Source of the DNA: Dendrophyllia cribrosa
Taxonomy: Eukaryota > Cnidaria > Anthozoa > Scleractinia > Dendrophylliidae
DNA length: 64,000 nt
Direction: 5' to 3'
NCBI GenBank assembly: GCA_024195265.1
Contig: JAJLRJ010000006.1
Span: 23,869,770 to 23,933,769, forward strand
The notes beneath the pieces were generated by a model. It saw only the letters and a list, made by a program, of their open reading frames with translations, had not been told where the DNA came from and did no database searches. The translations under genes were made by a program, and so were the position numbers. Below are positions 51,618-61,875 of the stretch, piece by piece. The first letter of the stretch is position 1, and every line of letters starts with the position of its first letter.

Positions 51618-52018
51618 GAGTACTTTCAAATCCGAGTTTCAAATACTGTAACTCGGAGATGGTTTTCGGATAACTATAACAAAATAACTCTAAATGATTT
51701 TATCCTCTTCAAGGTATTTTAAAAATGTTTACGTTCGGATCATATTGTTTCGTCACTGCATAATATGCAAGGTTCGTGATAACAATTTATACTTGCGGCT
51801 CGCTTTGGAACAATATTTCTCGCCGCTTTAGCGTAAATTTATAATATTCATTAATAATTCATAAGGTTTCTGTCCAATCTCTGCGCAGCATTAAGTTCAC
51901 GTGAACATACTTGTATACCCGATAATAATCCCAAGTAGTTGAAAGCACGGGGAGGGTTTGAATAGTCAGCAGGGAAATGTTGGGGTTGATGAATTAATAC
52001 AATAAATAATGACCTTAA
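51618..52018. other. No gene recognised
   Basis: AT-rich DNA of about 400 bp in which I see no feature. Confidence 0.5.
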
Positions 52019-52125
52019 TTAGTATTCTGTATATATACAGAATACTAATAGATCTATTAGTATTCTGTATATACAGAATACTAATAGATCTATTAGTATT
52101 CTGTATAAACAGAATACTAATAGAT
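52019..52125. repeat. Triple tandem palindrome
   Basis: Three copies of a 36-38-bp unit, each itself a palindrome: TTAGTATTCTG, then TATATA, then CAGAATACTAA, separated by TAGATCTA. Every copy can form a cruciform, and any two can pair with each other. Confidence 0.9.
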
Positions 52126-52217
52126 TTTTCTGTATGAACGATGCAGAACAGCTCGCAATTAAAATCCACATTTCATTTTTTGACTGCACTTCTTTATTGT
52201 TACAAATGTATCTTACT

Positions 52218-52589
52218 TTACTTGAAATTGACATTAATAGTGCAGTTGTTAAAAACTGCATTGCTTGCAACATTCTTTACAATATTCATTGGCAAACTCC
52301 TTGATGACGATGGCAAAGTAATGTTAGCTAGAACGTCATCTGGAATATCAAAATTACTTGATGACGATGGCAAAGTAATGTTAGCTAGAACGTCATCTGG
52401 AATATCAAAGTCAAAATTACTTGATGACGATGGCAAAATAATCTTAGCTAGAACGTCATCCGGAATCTCACTTTCAAAACTTGCGTTATCTGGAACAGCA
52501 TCAAAACCCCAATTACATTCAAATACTGGAAAGTCAAAATCTCTCCAAATTTTCACCTTTTCTTTTTCGTCCTTCATATGACCAGCCAT
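52218..52589 (-). CDS. Hypothetical acidic protein with in-frame peptide repeats
   Basis: An ATG-initiated frame of 123 codons. The frame stays open upstream to 52,664 without another ATG. I do not recognise the family. The N-terminal part is charged (MAGHMKDEKEKVKIWRD) followed by FDFPVFECNWGFD. The middle consists of three near-identical repeats built on IPDDVLANITLPSSSSN. The repeat spacing is 57 and 63 bp, both multiples of three, which fits selection for this frame or chance. The C-terminal 25 residues are unrelated to the repeat. No signal peptide, membrane segment or catalytic motif is seen. An overlapping plus-strand frame (52,141-52,581) is also open, but it is hydrophobic and less protein-like. 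It may be a lone exon, a transposon fragment or no gene at all. Confidence 0.35.
   Translation of the reverse strand: MAGHMKDEKEKVKIWRDFDFPVFECNWGFDAVPDNASFESEIPDDVLAKIILPSSSSNFDFDIPDDVLANITLPSSSSNFDIPDDVLANITLPSSSRSLPMNIVKNVASNAVFNNCTINVNFK
52301..52480. repeat. 57/63-bp minisatellite
   Basis: Three copies start at 52,301, 52,358 and 52,421 with TTGATGACGATGGCAAA. The first two are nearly identical and the third differs at several positions. This encodes the peptide repeats of the overlapping frame. Confidence 0.95.
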
Positions 52590-52667
52590 GCTTGTTACGA
52601 CTCCTCTGGCTGAGCAGCTATACCGAAGTGAATATTCAAATTTGTCTCGATTTTTCGCCCACAAAAC

Positions 52668-52860
52668 ACTATTGTTTAAAAAAGAAAAGGTTATTCAGGA
52701 ACAGAGTGTTACATAACCTTATCCACGTTGGTGTTGTTTAAAAAAACAAAAGCTTGATCACTAACAGTGTGTTACATAACCAAATCCACGTTGGTGTTGT
52801 TTAAAAAAGAAAAAGCTTGTTCATTAACAGTGTGTTACATAACCTTATCCACGTCGGTTT
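52668..52860. repeat. 62-63-bp tandem repeat, three copies
   Basis: GTTTAAAAAA starts at about 52,674, 52,736 and 52,799. Each copy also has AACAGWGTGTTACATAACC and ATCCACGTTGG. Non-coding. Confidence 0.9.
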
Positions 52861-52910
52861 TCAGAAACAATAGAAAATGTTTGCATAACAATGGAGTGTA
52901 AAATATCATA

Positions 52911-53018
52911 AGTACTTTACAATATTCGTGGCAATGTTGTATCGGATTCACAATCTCTCGCCTTCGGCTCGAGATTGTAAATCCGATACAACATCGCCAC
53001 TCATATTGTAAGTAGTAC
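52911..53018. mobile_element. Foldback element, ~48-bp arms
   Basis: The left arm 52,911-52,958 (AGTACTTTACAATATTCGTGG ... CACAATCTC) pairs with 52,971-53,018 with a handful of mismatches, around the loop TCGCCTTCGGCT. Probably a small palindromic MITE. No target duplication identified. Confidence 0.75.
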
Positions 53019-53892
53019 GAAGTGACACATGTCAACAAACGCAAGCAACCAATAAAAATCAACTGTTCCCACGGATAGAATTTCACTGCGGCGCCAAAGT
53101 GGCTAACGTTACGAAATTTCGGTCGTCGCAAATTGTTCTCGCTAGTTTTAATAGTTGAAAAGACGTGCGGCACGTAAACACGAGAATACAGTTTGAGTTT
53201 CAATGAATCTTCAAGAAAATCTTTCCTTGGATTGTTTTGACACCGGGATCCGTTGATCCTAAATGAAATAGTGGTATCAACAACCGAGTCGCTAGACTGT
53301 CAAAATTGCCAACGGAGGAATTATAAACATCGAGCACCACGCAGCTATAAACGCTACCATAAACGCGAAGCGAATGGATGCTAAAATTACAGCCTCGACC
53401 GAGACAAACTTCAACTCTCTGCGAGTTGAATAACTTTCTTTTTAAGCTTTTTAAGCTACAACTCTCTCTAATCATCCAACGACGAAAACTTTAAAAAATA
53501 GCTGGGCCCAGCGTGACAAAAATAGCTGGATTCACGCCACCATTCACGGCCAACATACATGTATCATCAGATATCATTTCAGAAAATGTCTGCCAACAGT
53601 ATCTCGGCGCACAATGTACATTGTTTGAGAGACACCTTTTAGTTACTATAGTTTCTTCTCCGCGACATACCGCGGCACGCTTGCCGCGGCATTCGGTCAC
53701 GTTCCTGCAAGACGAGGTAGAGGCTTCGGTCCTGCCGCGGTGAATTCGCGGCAAAACCTTTCGGCAAAGAAGCGAATTCGCCGCGGCGCGGTGGGTCAAT
53801 AGTTTTGGGCGGTACTGTATGTGCTTACGAAACAAACGTTTTGTAAGCAAGTACGTCCTTGCTTACGACTCGGTTCCGAGTGTTTTCGAGTG
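53019..53892. other. No gene recognised; GC-rich palindromic patch
   Basis: Frames here are short and uncharacteristic. At 53,665-53,795 there is a CpG-rich patch with repeated CCGCGG and GAATTCGC words in both orientations. The complement of 53,787-53,818 reads TACAGTACCGCCCAAAAC, like the end of a Tc1/mariner element, but I could not find a matching second end. Confidence 0.4.
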
Positions 53893-53900
53893 TTTCCAAG

Positions 53901-56382
53901 TAGGCTCTTACCGATAGTGCTCGTAGAAAGCATTAAATGCTTAAAGCAATGCTTGTTTTTTGCCAAAAAGTGCTAAAATAATGGTAATTTTTTTAAAAAG
54001 TGCTCGTGGGTTACATAAAAATGCTCACTTTTTTTCGATTTTTTTAAACATAGAATATTACATTTTTCAGATTTTCAGTTACATTTTTCAACAACAAAAT
54101 GTAACGATCAATGTTTTTTCCATTAGTCCAACACAACGTTTGAGGTTTTCTATAAATTATCCATGCTACTAGTACTGATACTAGAAGTTAATCATCGCTC
54201 CTTATTGGGTCATCATTACCCATACTAGAAGTTAATCATCGCTTGTTGTATTGGGTCATCACACTTGCTTGCAGATAGTCAAGTAAGGCGTGCTCTTGTT
54301 GATCGTTGAATGAGGAATTGAGAATAGAGAAAACCCTTTCTGCTGCAGCCGAGGATGGCTGCACCAGCAGCACTTTCTTCACTGCAAATGCCCAATGAGG
54401 GAGCTGATCCTTGTGGTTGTGCCACCAATCTACCTTTCGCTCTTCTGTGTCGATAACCTCATCTTCAGTGGCAGCTAAGTAAGCAGGGAGCTCAGCTTTT
54501 AGGCCGTTGATAATTCCATCATCATCGAGAAAAGGGAAGATTCGCAAGGCCTTTACTGATTGCTGAGTTGGCTTCAGCCACTGGACGCTGACAGGACACA
54601 TATACCTCGCAGCCTTGAACGCTGACACTGGGTTCCATAGTTGGACATTGAACTTTCTCAGAAACCAATCTATGGCTGATTGGACACATGCCTTTGCCTG
54701 CTGTTCGAGGGCTGCTACGTTTTGGGCAGGATTTTCTTCTGCAATTGCTGCCGCGACTGCATGCACGTTAGGAAAGCTTGGCAGGCTTGGGCAACAGCAT
54801 TGAGTTTCTCATAACAGGAGAGCACGAGAGGGCCATCACCTTCCAAGAAATACGTCGCTTTCACAAAGTGCTCCCCAACATCGATAGTGATGGCGAGCTC
54901 GAGCTTCAGGTTGATTAGTCGCTCAGGATCGGAACGTATTGCTTGAAGTTGAGGGAGTAACTGTGGACCGACATTAGCGGCTTCTGCTTTTATCAAGAAT
55001 CGCTCAATATCTCCAAACTGCATTAATATCTGTTGATAGACTTCCCACTTAGACTACCATCTCGTCTCACTGAATGATCTTGGTCTTTGGCCAGTCAGAT
55101 CCTTCCACAACAGCTTTGCCTTGTAGCTATGGCGGAACAGGCGAATCCATATGCTACCGAACTCTAGAAGAGTTGGAATGACAAGATGATTCCCAACATT
55201 GTCAAGCGTATGTGAGAAACACACAACGTTGAGCATTTTAGGAAATATAAATGCAATCCTATCCAACGCTGCCTGGTTCACACTTGCACCATCTCTAATG
55301 GCTGCGAGCAACGAATTGATCTTGACTCCAAAATCAACTGATAGGCACTGATTAAGCACTTGTGCAAGATCATCGGCATTTACTGATTTGGAACATATAT
55401 CAATTCTGACGAGACGTTGAATAATCGACCAATTATCGTCAAGGAAACGCACGATCACAGCAATTGCTTCTCCTTGTCGTGTACTTCCGTCAAAAATTAT
55501 CGAAACATCTCTTGTCATGCCAGTCTGACCAGGCAAAGTCAATTCATTTTTTATCCTTTCGACTTCCTGCTTGAAGGCAATTGATATATACTGACCACGA
55601 CGAGCACTTGCTGTGAGACGTTGGCCATTCTTCTCTAAGAGGGTCCGTAGCATGTCGATTTTCCCAATTGGGATTCCAGCCCTCAGAAACTCTTCACCCA
55701 CTTCGAGTCGGTAGGCCCGTTCAGTTATGGGTAGAGTGCTATCTTTCTGCTTGCTGTCCCCCGCTCTTAAAGCCTTCATAATCGTCTGATCCTTCAGCTT
55801 GGACTTCTTCAGTTTGTCTTTACCATTTCCATGTTTCTTTGAAGCCAAGTGTGTAATTACAATACTCTTCTTTGTAGACACTATTTCGCGGCATGCCAGA
55901 CAAAACAACTTCCCGTCTTTCATTGATAGTTGTTTTCCTGGATATTGCTGAATCCGATCATGTATGCTTATGTTTTTTGCATCACAGTTCCCCGTAGTCT
56001 TATTTTTTCCACTGATTGATGGCAGAGTACGCTCTCGAGCTATCTCTGCCTTGGTTGGCTGACTTCCATTGTTCCTCGATGACAACATGGATGACGCCAT
56101 CTTGGAACGAGTATGATGGACTGGGTTTCTAGAAGGCAACCGCTGACCTATCAAACCTATTCCCCAGGCCTCCTCGGCTTCTTTGACTAAAATGAGGGCA
56201 AAATGCATCTGGGAGGGTTTGGACGACATAAATATTGTGCTTTTTAACACAAAATTATACAAATAATCAGTCGAAAATCCAAAATAATGCTAGCAGTGCT
56301 TTTTGGGATAAAATGTAAAAACAAAATGCTCGCGAAGCCAAATAATGCCAAAAAAAGTGCTAGCACTATCGGTAAGAGCCTA
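53901..56382 (-). mobile_element. hAT transposon, structurally complete, 2,482 bp
   Basis: Perfect 21-bp terminal inverted repeats beginning TAGGCTCTTACCGATAGTGC lie at 53,901-53,921 and, inverted, at 56,362-56,382. They are flanked by a perfect 8-bp target duplication, TTTCCAAG (53,893-53,900 and 56,383-56,390). This is the diagnostic arrangement of the hAT superfamily. Both subterminal regions are dense in AGTGCT/AATGCT words, likely transposase-binding repeats. The only gene is the minus-strand transposase, now broken. The intact ends and duplication indicate a fairly recent insertion that could only move in trans. Confidence 0.97.
54236..56262 (-). pseudogene. hAT transposase, disrupted by one stop and one frameshift
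   Basis: This would be the DDE-type transposase that cuts and inserts the surrounding element in the nucleus. Piece one (56,262-55,054, 402 codons) has a BED-like zinc finger: Cys121, Cys124, His138 and His144. It also has the first acid in IIFDGS (Asp258), the second in IRDGAS (Asp324), and the hAT CxxH motif CFSH (Cys348/His351). It ends at an in-frame TAG (55,054-55,056) just after a Trp codon. The frame continues immediately below it (55,023-54,718) with QFGDIERF. Near 54,770 the reading frame shifts. The last piece (54,766-54,236) holds the C-terminal dimerisation domain: DWW at residues 113-115, then SSAAAERVFSIL, whose Glu143 is the third catalytic acid. All domains are present, so the lesions look young. 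I am sure of the family. The start codon is uncertain (Met1, 12 or 19). Confidence 0.95.
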
Positions 56383-57680
56383 TTTCCAAGTAAACGAGTG
56401 GCAAACTTCGAAGTCGTATGCGATAGCTTTAAGGTGGCTCCGCTTTTATTTCGGGCGCACTCAAACTTTGTCTCATAACTTTTCCGGCTCTAAAGCGATG
56501 CTTCTAAAACTTTGCGAAAACTTACAGCTATTATCTAGCAATAATATGATAGAATTCGATTTTAATAGGAAAAAATATATTTAGTAATAATCGGGCTTAA
56601 ATGAACCCCACGTTTTGAACAAAATCGCACCCTGTGAAAAATTTTGCTGTTATATTTGTGTTAAATTTCTGGAATCAGCTTACATTGAATAAATACATAC
56701 CCTAACCAAGTTCCAGCAAAATCATTGGAGCAGAAATGCGAAAGAATTAACGCCATCATAATTTAGCCCTAAAATTCTGTTAAAGTTTTAAATACTTCAT
56801 GCCCTTTGACTAAACAATCTACGAACCCAAATTTCTGGGAGAAGCCTTCCCAATGTTTGCTAAATCTGAATTATAAGCCGATTGCAAATCGTGCGAACCG
56901 TTAGAAAGTATTCACTAGTTCTAAACCAGCTCGAATCTCCAATGCTGCGTTTTCCATCATTTTTCGAAAATTATCCTGCAGTTTGGTGTCAAACTCCTTC
57001 CACATGAATTTCAAGGTACTGCAACATCGATTGTTTTTTGCTTAGAAGTGCTTGCAATTGGAGAAATAGTTGTTGGGATTATAAGCTGCTCCGCACCTGA
57101 GCTCAGACGAAGCTGACAAGCAGTTTTCAAAGTTTTGTTTATGAATACGAAATGAGCACGTGTGGAATTCACACCTTTGAAGGGGGCGAACGGAATATGC
57201 GCGCTAGTTACCCCTGGAGGGAAGGGAGCATGCACGCTCCATTAGAAGTTTCTATGGTGTGCAATGTTTTTAAATACGGGGACTACGCTGACTACGCGCG
57301 CATATCACGTACGCCCCCCTAAGGGACGGACCATTAGATTTTTGCGGGGGGGGGGTTGGGCAATTTTTTGGAGCAGGATATTTTTTTTTCTACGCTCGAG
57401 ACTGTGCAGGATTTTTCTTTTTGGTATGATTTGCTTGCATGATATTTTTTTTTTGCGAGTCTATATGTTTTAATGCCTGACACATATACGTGTTAGGAAT
57501 ACTAGAAAGGCCATACTAGAGACAGGAATACTATAGCAAGTCAGATCTGATGTAACAGCAGCTTAATAGCATGAAGCCTGGCCGCGGTGTTGTAACTGCC
57601 CCTACAATGTTCTTTACACCAGCGCCCTGTTGATGTCGCTTCCACAGCCCATCGTAGCACACCCAACCATCTTACAATTA

Positions 57681-58072
57681 CAAGGGCAGCGCCGGAAATA
57701 TAATGTTGGTGGGGCGAATCTCCTGTGCCGAGCGCCGAAGGCGCGAGCTTCTAGGGGGGTCCGGGGGCATGCTCCCCCGGTAAAGTTTTGAAATGAAACT
57801 CTCTGAAATGCTATTTCCAGCGTTCCTGAGACCGGAGAAACAGTTTCCAAAGCCAGCTTTGAATTCAGTTTAATTCTCATGAAAAGTACATGTACACGAA
57901 ACACTTTCTGAAACTTGGGTGTAACTCCATTTTGGTTGTTTGTTCAAAGTAAATTCGACTGTCACTCGAATATTCTCTGTCAATTCTTTTCATCTCCGCC
58001 CGCCGCCATTTTGAGTTGTCGAAAGTTGGTGGAGCAAATGCTCCACCTGCCCCACCGGTAGCGCCGCCCTTG
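57681..58072. mobile_element. 392-bp nested TIR element
   Basis: Ends CAAGGGCAGCGCCGG and, inverted, CCGGTAGCGCCGCCCTTG, with CAATTA(CA) directly repeated at both sides (57,675 on and 58,073 on). The CAAGGGC start and the 6-8-bp repeat are compatible with hAT-type MITEs. The middle has GCCGAAGGCGCGAGC, a GGGGGTCCGGGGGCATGC tract and a GGTGGGGC/GCCCCACC inner inverted repeat. It sits between the arms of the 3.1-kb element. Confidence 0.7.
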
Positions 58073-58513
58073 CAATTACAAGCTTGTTGTACAACACATA
58101 AACAAAGTATTTCTCATCCATTGAGATATACATGTACCTACAATGCCACTGTACAACTATAAAAGAGCCATTCCTTGTGTCAGAAAATATCTTACATGCT
58201 TATGAAATCAGCTAAAAAGTCTACAAAGAAACACAACTTACGTCGGGTCAAAAATAAACCATTGTTATTGGCTAAACTAAACAAGCCAATGAAAAGATGG
58301 AACATTTGATCCTCCCCAATTGCTCATAAGTTGCTAACATTATACGACGTCAGTGTGATTTATTTGTGCTCTGACTATCTGCTCCTGGATATAAAATATT
58401 GTTCTAAAAATATAAAGCTTTGCAGGAATTTTTTTTCTGGGGTTTTTGTTTTGCACGATATTTTTTTGCAGTTCAAGGCCGTGCTCGAATTTTTTTTTTT
58501 GGTATTTGCCCAA

Positions 58514-58539
58514 CCCCCCCCCCCCCCCCCCCCCCCCCC
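58514..58539 (+). repeat. 26-nt poly-C run
   Basis: An uninterrupted C tract near the inner edge of the right arm. The opposite arm has only a 10-nt G run (57,346-57,355). Length is likely unstable and prone to sequencing error. Confidence 0.95.
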
Positions 58540-58701
58540 TCAAAAATGTAATGGTCCGTCCCTAACTAAGGTGCGAATTCTTAGAATAAATTTCACACGT
58601 GTTCATTTCGTATTCATAAACAAAACTCTGAAAACTGCTTGTCAGCTTCGCCTGAGCTCAGATGCGGAGTAGCTTATAATCCCAACAACTATTTCTCCAA
58701 T

Positions 58702-58892
58702 AGGCCATTTCCGAGTTGCCTTTAGCCTCTATCAAAGCGAGGCTAGGTGCGAAACCTTTCCTATGAAAATGAGTTTTTATTCACATGCAAATGAGTTTTA
58801 TTTGCATGTGAATCAAAACTCATTTTCATATGAAAGGTTTCGCACCTAGCCTCGCTTTGATAGAGAGGCTAAAGGAAACTCGGAAATGGCCT
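58702..58892. mobile_element. 191-bp palindromic MITE nested in the right arm
   Basis: AGGCCATTTCCGAG...CTCGGAAATGGCCT with arms of about 90 bp around GAGTTTT, flanked by AT (58,700-58,701 and 58,893-58,894). The matching place in the other arm (about 57,050-57,065, complement of CTCCAATTGCAAGC) is an empty site, which proves the insertion and its boundaries. Confidence 0.92.
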
Positions 58893-59557
58893 ATTGCAAG
58901 CCATTCTAAGCAAAAAACAATCGATGTAAAAGCATTGCAGTACCTTTAAATTCATGTTGAAGTGGTTTGACACCAAACTGCATGATAATTTTCGAAAAGT
59001 GATGGAAAACGCAGCATTGGAAATTTGAGCAGGTTTTGGAGCATTTTACAATATTTACAGAACTAGTGAATAATTTTTTTAACGGTTCGCACGATTTGCA
59101 ATAGGCTTATAATTCAGATTAAGCAAGTATTGGGAGGCTTCTCCCAGAAATTTGGGTTCGTAGATTGTTTTGTCAAAGACCATAAAGTGTTTAAAATTTA
59201 AGAGAATTTTAGGGCTAAATTTTTATGGCGTTAATTCCTCCGCATTTCTGCTTCAACGATTTTGCTGAAACTTGGTAAGGGTATGTATTAAGTCAATTTA
59301 AGCTGATTCCAGAAATTATCAAATATTATAGCAAAATTTTTCACAGGGTGTGATTTTGTTCAAAATGTGGGGTTTATTTAAGCCCGATTTTCACTTAATA
59401 TATTTTTTCCATTAAAATCGAATTCTATCATATTCTTGCTAAATAATAGCTGTACGTTTTCGCAAAGTGTTAGAAGCATCGCTTAAGAGCCGGAAAAGTT
59501 ATGGGACAAAGTTTGTCACAGACGAGTGCGCCCGAAATAACAACGGAGCCACCTTAA

Positions 59558-61160
59558 ACAGACGTTATACCATTTAAATCGACCCAACCTTATATGGGTT
59601 TCTGTACTGTGTCACGCTTCTCCACCGCCGTCGCGGATTCTGGGTCATGGTCTCCTCTTGGGAAACTGTTGTCCTGGTGACGAGTTGGAATTGCTCCCAA
59701 AGATGAAGTCCGGCCGGCCAAGAAATATTATTTTACTATTAAAAGCTGTTTCAACAAACATTGAATTCTAGCTTATTAACTGACGCGACAGGCGCAAAAA
59801 CAGTTCAACAATTTTCTTAAGTTCCACAGCTACTCTTTTAGCAGATGGGGGTTCGAATTGCCTTGCTCTGTCGCAATAAATGAAAGACCTAGGTTTACTT
59901 TTGTCACCGAGAGGATTTTATCATATTTTAAGAGTCTAATGTGGACATCATCAACGTTGGTTGAAACAATATAATCTCTACCTTGACTGCTCTTTTACCT
60001 AATACGGTCATTACCCTCAAGTTTCCTTTTCTCAGGTGCTAAGCGGAAATTCTCGTTTCAACTTTAGCAGAATTATGAGACTATGACTAGAACTAAAACA
60101 TGACGTCGAAATTTTCGGTCATCATCCTCTGGTTTTATATTTGATTCGTCAGGCTCTTCAATGGCAGCTACCTCACCTACATTATGCTCTCTATTTTCCT
60201 ACGGCGTTCGACGATCTTTGTTCTTCTTTCTTTCGCCGTGGTGCAATACAGGGCTTCCTGACAAGAGGTTTCTCCCGCGAGGAAAGATTAATAAGAAGAC
60301 AAACCCGATCGTCTAAATGTCAACTATGCCATAGCGACAAAATCCTCCCATTTATCTGTTACCTCGTAAAACAACCTCTATAGCCTGTGAAGAGTGCAGA
60401 AGAGTAATATTAGGTGCGAATTCAGGGACGCACGCGCAGAGGATAATTGTATCCTCCGCACGCCCTTCCCCGAAATATAATCGCGCTTTTTTTAATTTTT
60501 TGCCTACTACGCAGACTACTAATTCTATGAAAAGCTTATCATCTTGATATTGATCCTCCGGCGATGGCTCTGCGTCGTAGGTTGGTCTCGAAGGCTGCCT
60601 ACGTTAAGAATTTGTAAACGATCTAACCTAGGGTGTGCATTGTCCCATTTCGTCCCGCAATAAACCTGCGGTAAGGCGTTTGCCCTTCACGGGAAGGACC
60701 GCTTGATCGCTTGTTACTCTGCTTGTAAGACTTAAATCCTGTTTACTGATCTACCAAGGCAAAATTGAGTAGTATGCAAATACCTCATCGGAAATTTTCC
60801 CTTGAAAGGCGCTAGAATTTCGTAAGATATATCACGACGTTCAATTGTGTCGTATGTTAAAATGTTTTGCAAGTCAAATCTAACTCGATCAAAGAGGTAA
60901 AAGCAGACCTAAATTTGCGAGGCTAAACAAACTATCTTCCTGTAACCACAGAAACCACTAAACTTTTAAGGAGTGGCCAAATAAGGTCTCCTCACAATAC
61001 TTGAATGGCCTGTAGTTTCTGTAGTTTCCAAAATTATGCCTTAAATAATGTCTGGTTGAACCTTACAAGTGAAAGCCTGACTTGCCCAGCGCGTAGACTG
61101 TCAAGTGAAGTGTAATAGATAAATAATTAATTTCGTTGTAACTAAGCGGGAGATTGCGCA
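59558..61160. other. No gene recognised
   Basis: About 1.6 kb of unique-looking sequence. The longest frame (60,141-60,383, 80 codons) has no recognisable domain or splice context. I see no tRNA, transposon end or tandem repeat. Confidence 0.5.
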
Positions 61161-61162
61161 GG

Positions 61163-61209
61163 AGATGATGACAACGACGATGACGACGACGACGACGATG
61201 ACGACGACA
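61163..61209 (+). repeat. GAC/GAT microsatellite
   Basis: GATGATGACAACGACGATG continues into an uninterrupted GAC run. Confidence 0.95.
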
Positions 61210-61309
61210 AATTTTATCTGAAGAAAAGTCGAAAACCGAAATCAAGCCGAACCTAATTCGAAAAAACGGCCGACCTAATCGTATAACCCGCTAAGAGAGC
61301 CAAAACAAT

Positions 61310-61373
61310 GGGAAGGGGGAGGGGGGGGGGAGGGGGGGGGGGGGGGGGAGGGGGAGGGGGGGGGAGGGGGGGG
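61310..61373 (+). repeat. G-rich low-complexity tract
   Basis: 64 nt of G broken by single A residues, with several runs of eight or more G. Strongly quadruplex-prone on the plus strand. It yields a false poly-proline frame on the minus strand. Confidence 0.95.
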
Positions 61374-61768
61374 AATGGTGGAGGGGAAAACCACACCAAC
61401 CCTGGGGTTCCCATAAGTTAATCTAATTACAACTACGTTAAATCGAATTACAAGTCTGGGGACTTCTGGCCGAACGTGTGTGCATGAGGTATGCTTTGAA
61501 AGGTTCATCCAGAGATCTATTTACCCGCCAAACCCAATCCATAAAGAATATAACTGACCAATACAAGTCTTCTCTCATTAGAATTGTTTCTCAGAGATGG
61601 ATGCCCTATGCTGACTTGAACCTGCTTACGCTTTGACGGTGGAAGAAGGTGGTATGGTCTGATCCGCCGGAAGGCTGAACATTAGGTGTCCTGTGGCTAG
61701 AGAACTGGCAGCTGAAATGGTTCAATAAAACATTTTGAGAAGGATTCACTGAGGAAAAATGAAAAAGA
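61374..61768. other. No gene recognised
   Basis: Unique-looking sequence with short frames only. Confidence 0.45.
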
Positions 61769-61875
61769 GAATACCCGGCCACTTCCATATCCCTGAACGT
61801 TTGGTAAAACGAGGCACATGTAAACAAAAGAAAGCATTCATATTCAATGACATGCAAATAAGTGGCCGGGCATTC
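61769..61875. repeat. Small inverted repeat, possible MITE
   Basis: GAATACCCGGCCACTT (61,769-61,784) and its complement with one mismatch (61,860-61,875), about 75 bp apart. No target duplication seen. Confidence 0.5.

Larger units (their letters stand above)
56433..59553. mobile_element. 3.1-kb TTAA-flanked element with long inverted arms
   Basis: TTAA at 56,429-56,432 and 59,554-59,557 bounds ends GGTGGCTCCG...CGGAGCCACC. The arms, about 56,433-57,167 and 58,590-59,553, are reverse complements over some 735 bp with scattered differences and small indels. Shared landmarks include TTATTTCGGGCGCACTC, TTTCGCAAAG and CCGAGCTCAG-like CTGAGCTCAG. Further in, AGGGACGGACCATTA plus a G-run (57,322-57,363) pairs with a C-run plus TAATGGTCCGTCCCT (58,507-58,562). 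No transposase is visible. The TTAA target suggests Kolobok or piggyBac; the GG start favours Kolobok. The 59,xxx arm carries a later insertion that the other arm lacks. Confidence 0.85.

Noticed and set aside
52141..52581. 146-codon plus-strand frame
   Set aside because: Overlaps the minus-strand frame, with the same repeat read antisense. Its product is less protein-like (hydrophobic start, low-complexity middle).
53787..53818. Tc1/mariner element
   Set aside because: Only one end-like motif (TACAGTACCGCCC on the minus strand) was found, with no second end or transposase.
53491..53850. 119-codon minus-strand frame
   Set aside because: Runs through a CpG-rich palindromic patch; no domain or splice context.
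57614..57904. 96-codon minus-strand frame
   Set aside because: Covers the GC-rich core of a MITE. Frames like this arise in transposon sequence and carry no domain.
58331..58672. Proline-rich frame
   Set aside because: The prolines come from the 26-nt poly-C run.
61275..61508. Poly-proline minus-strand frame
   Set aside because: Artefact of the G-rich tract.
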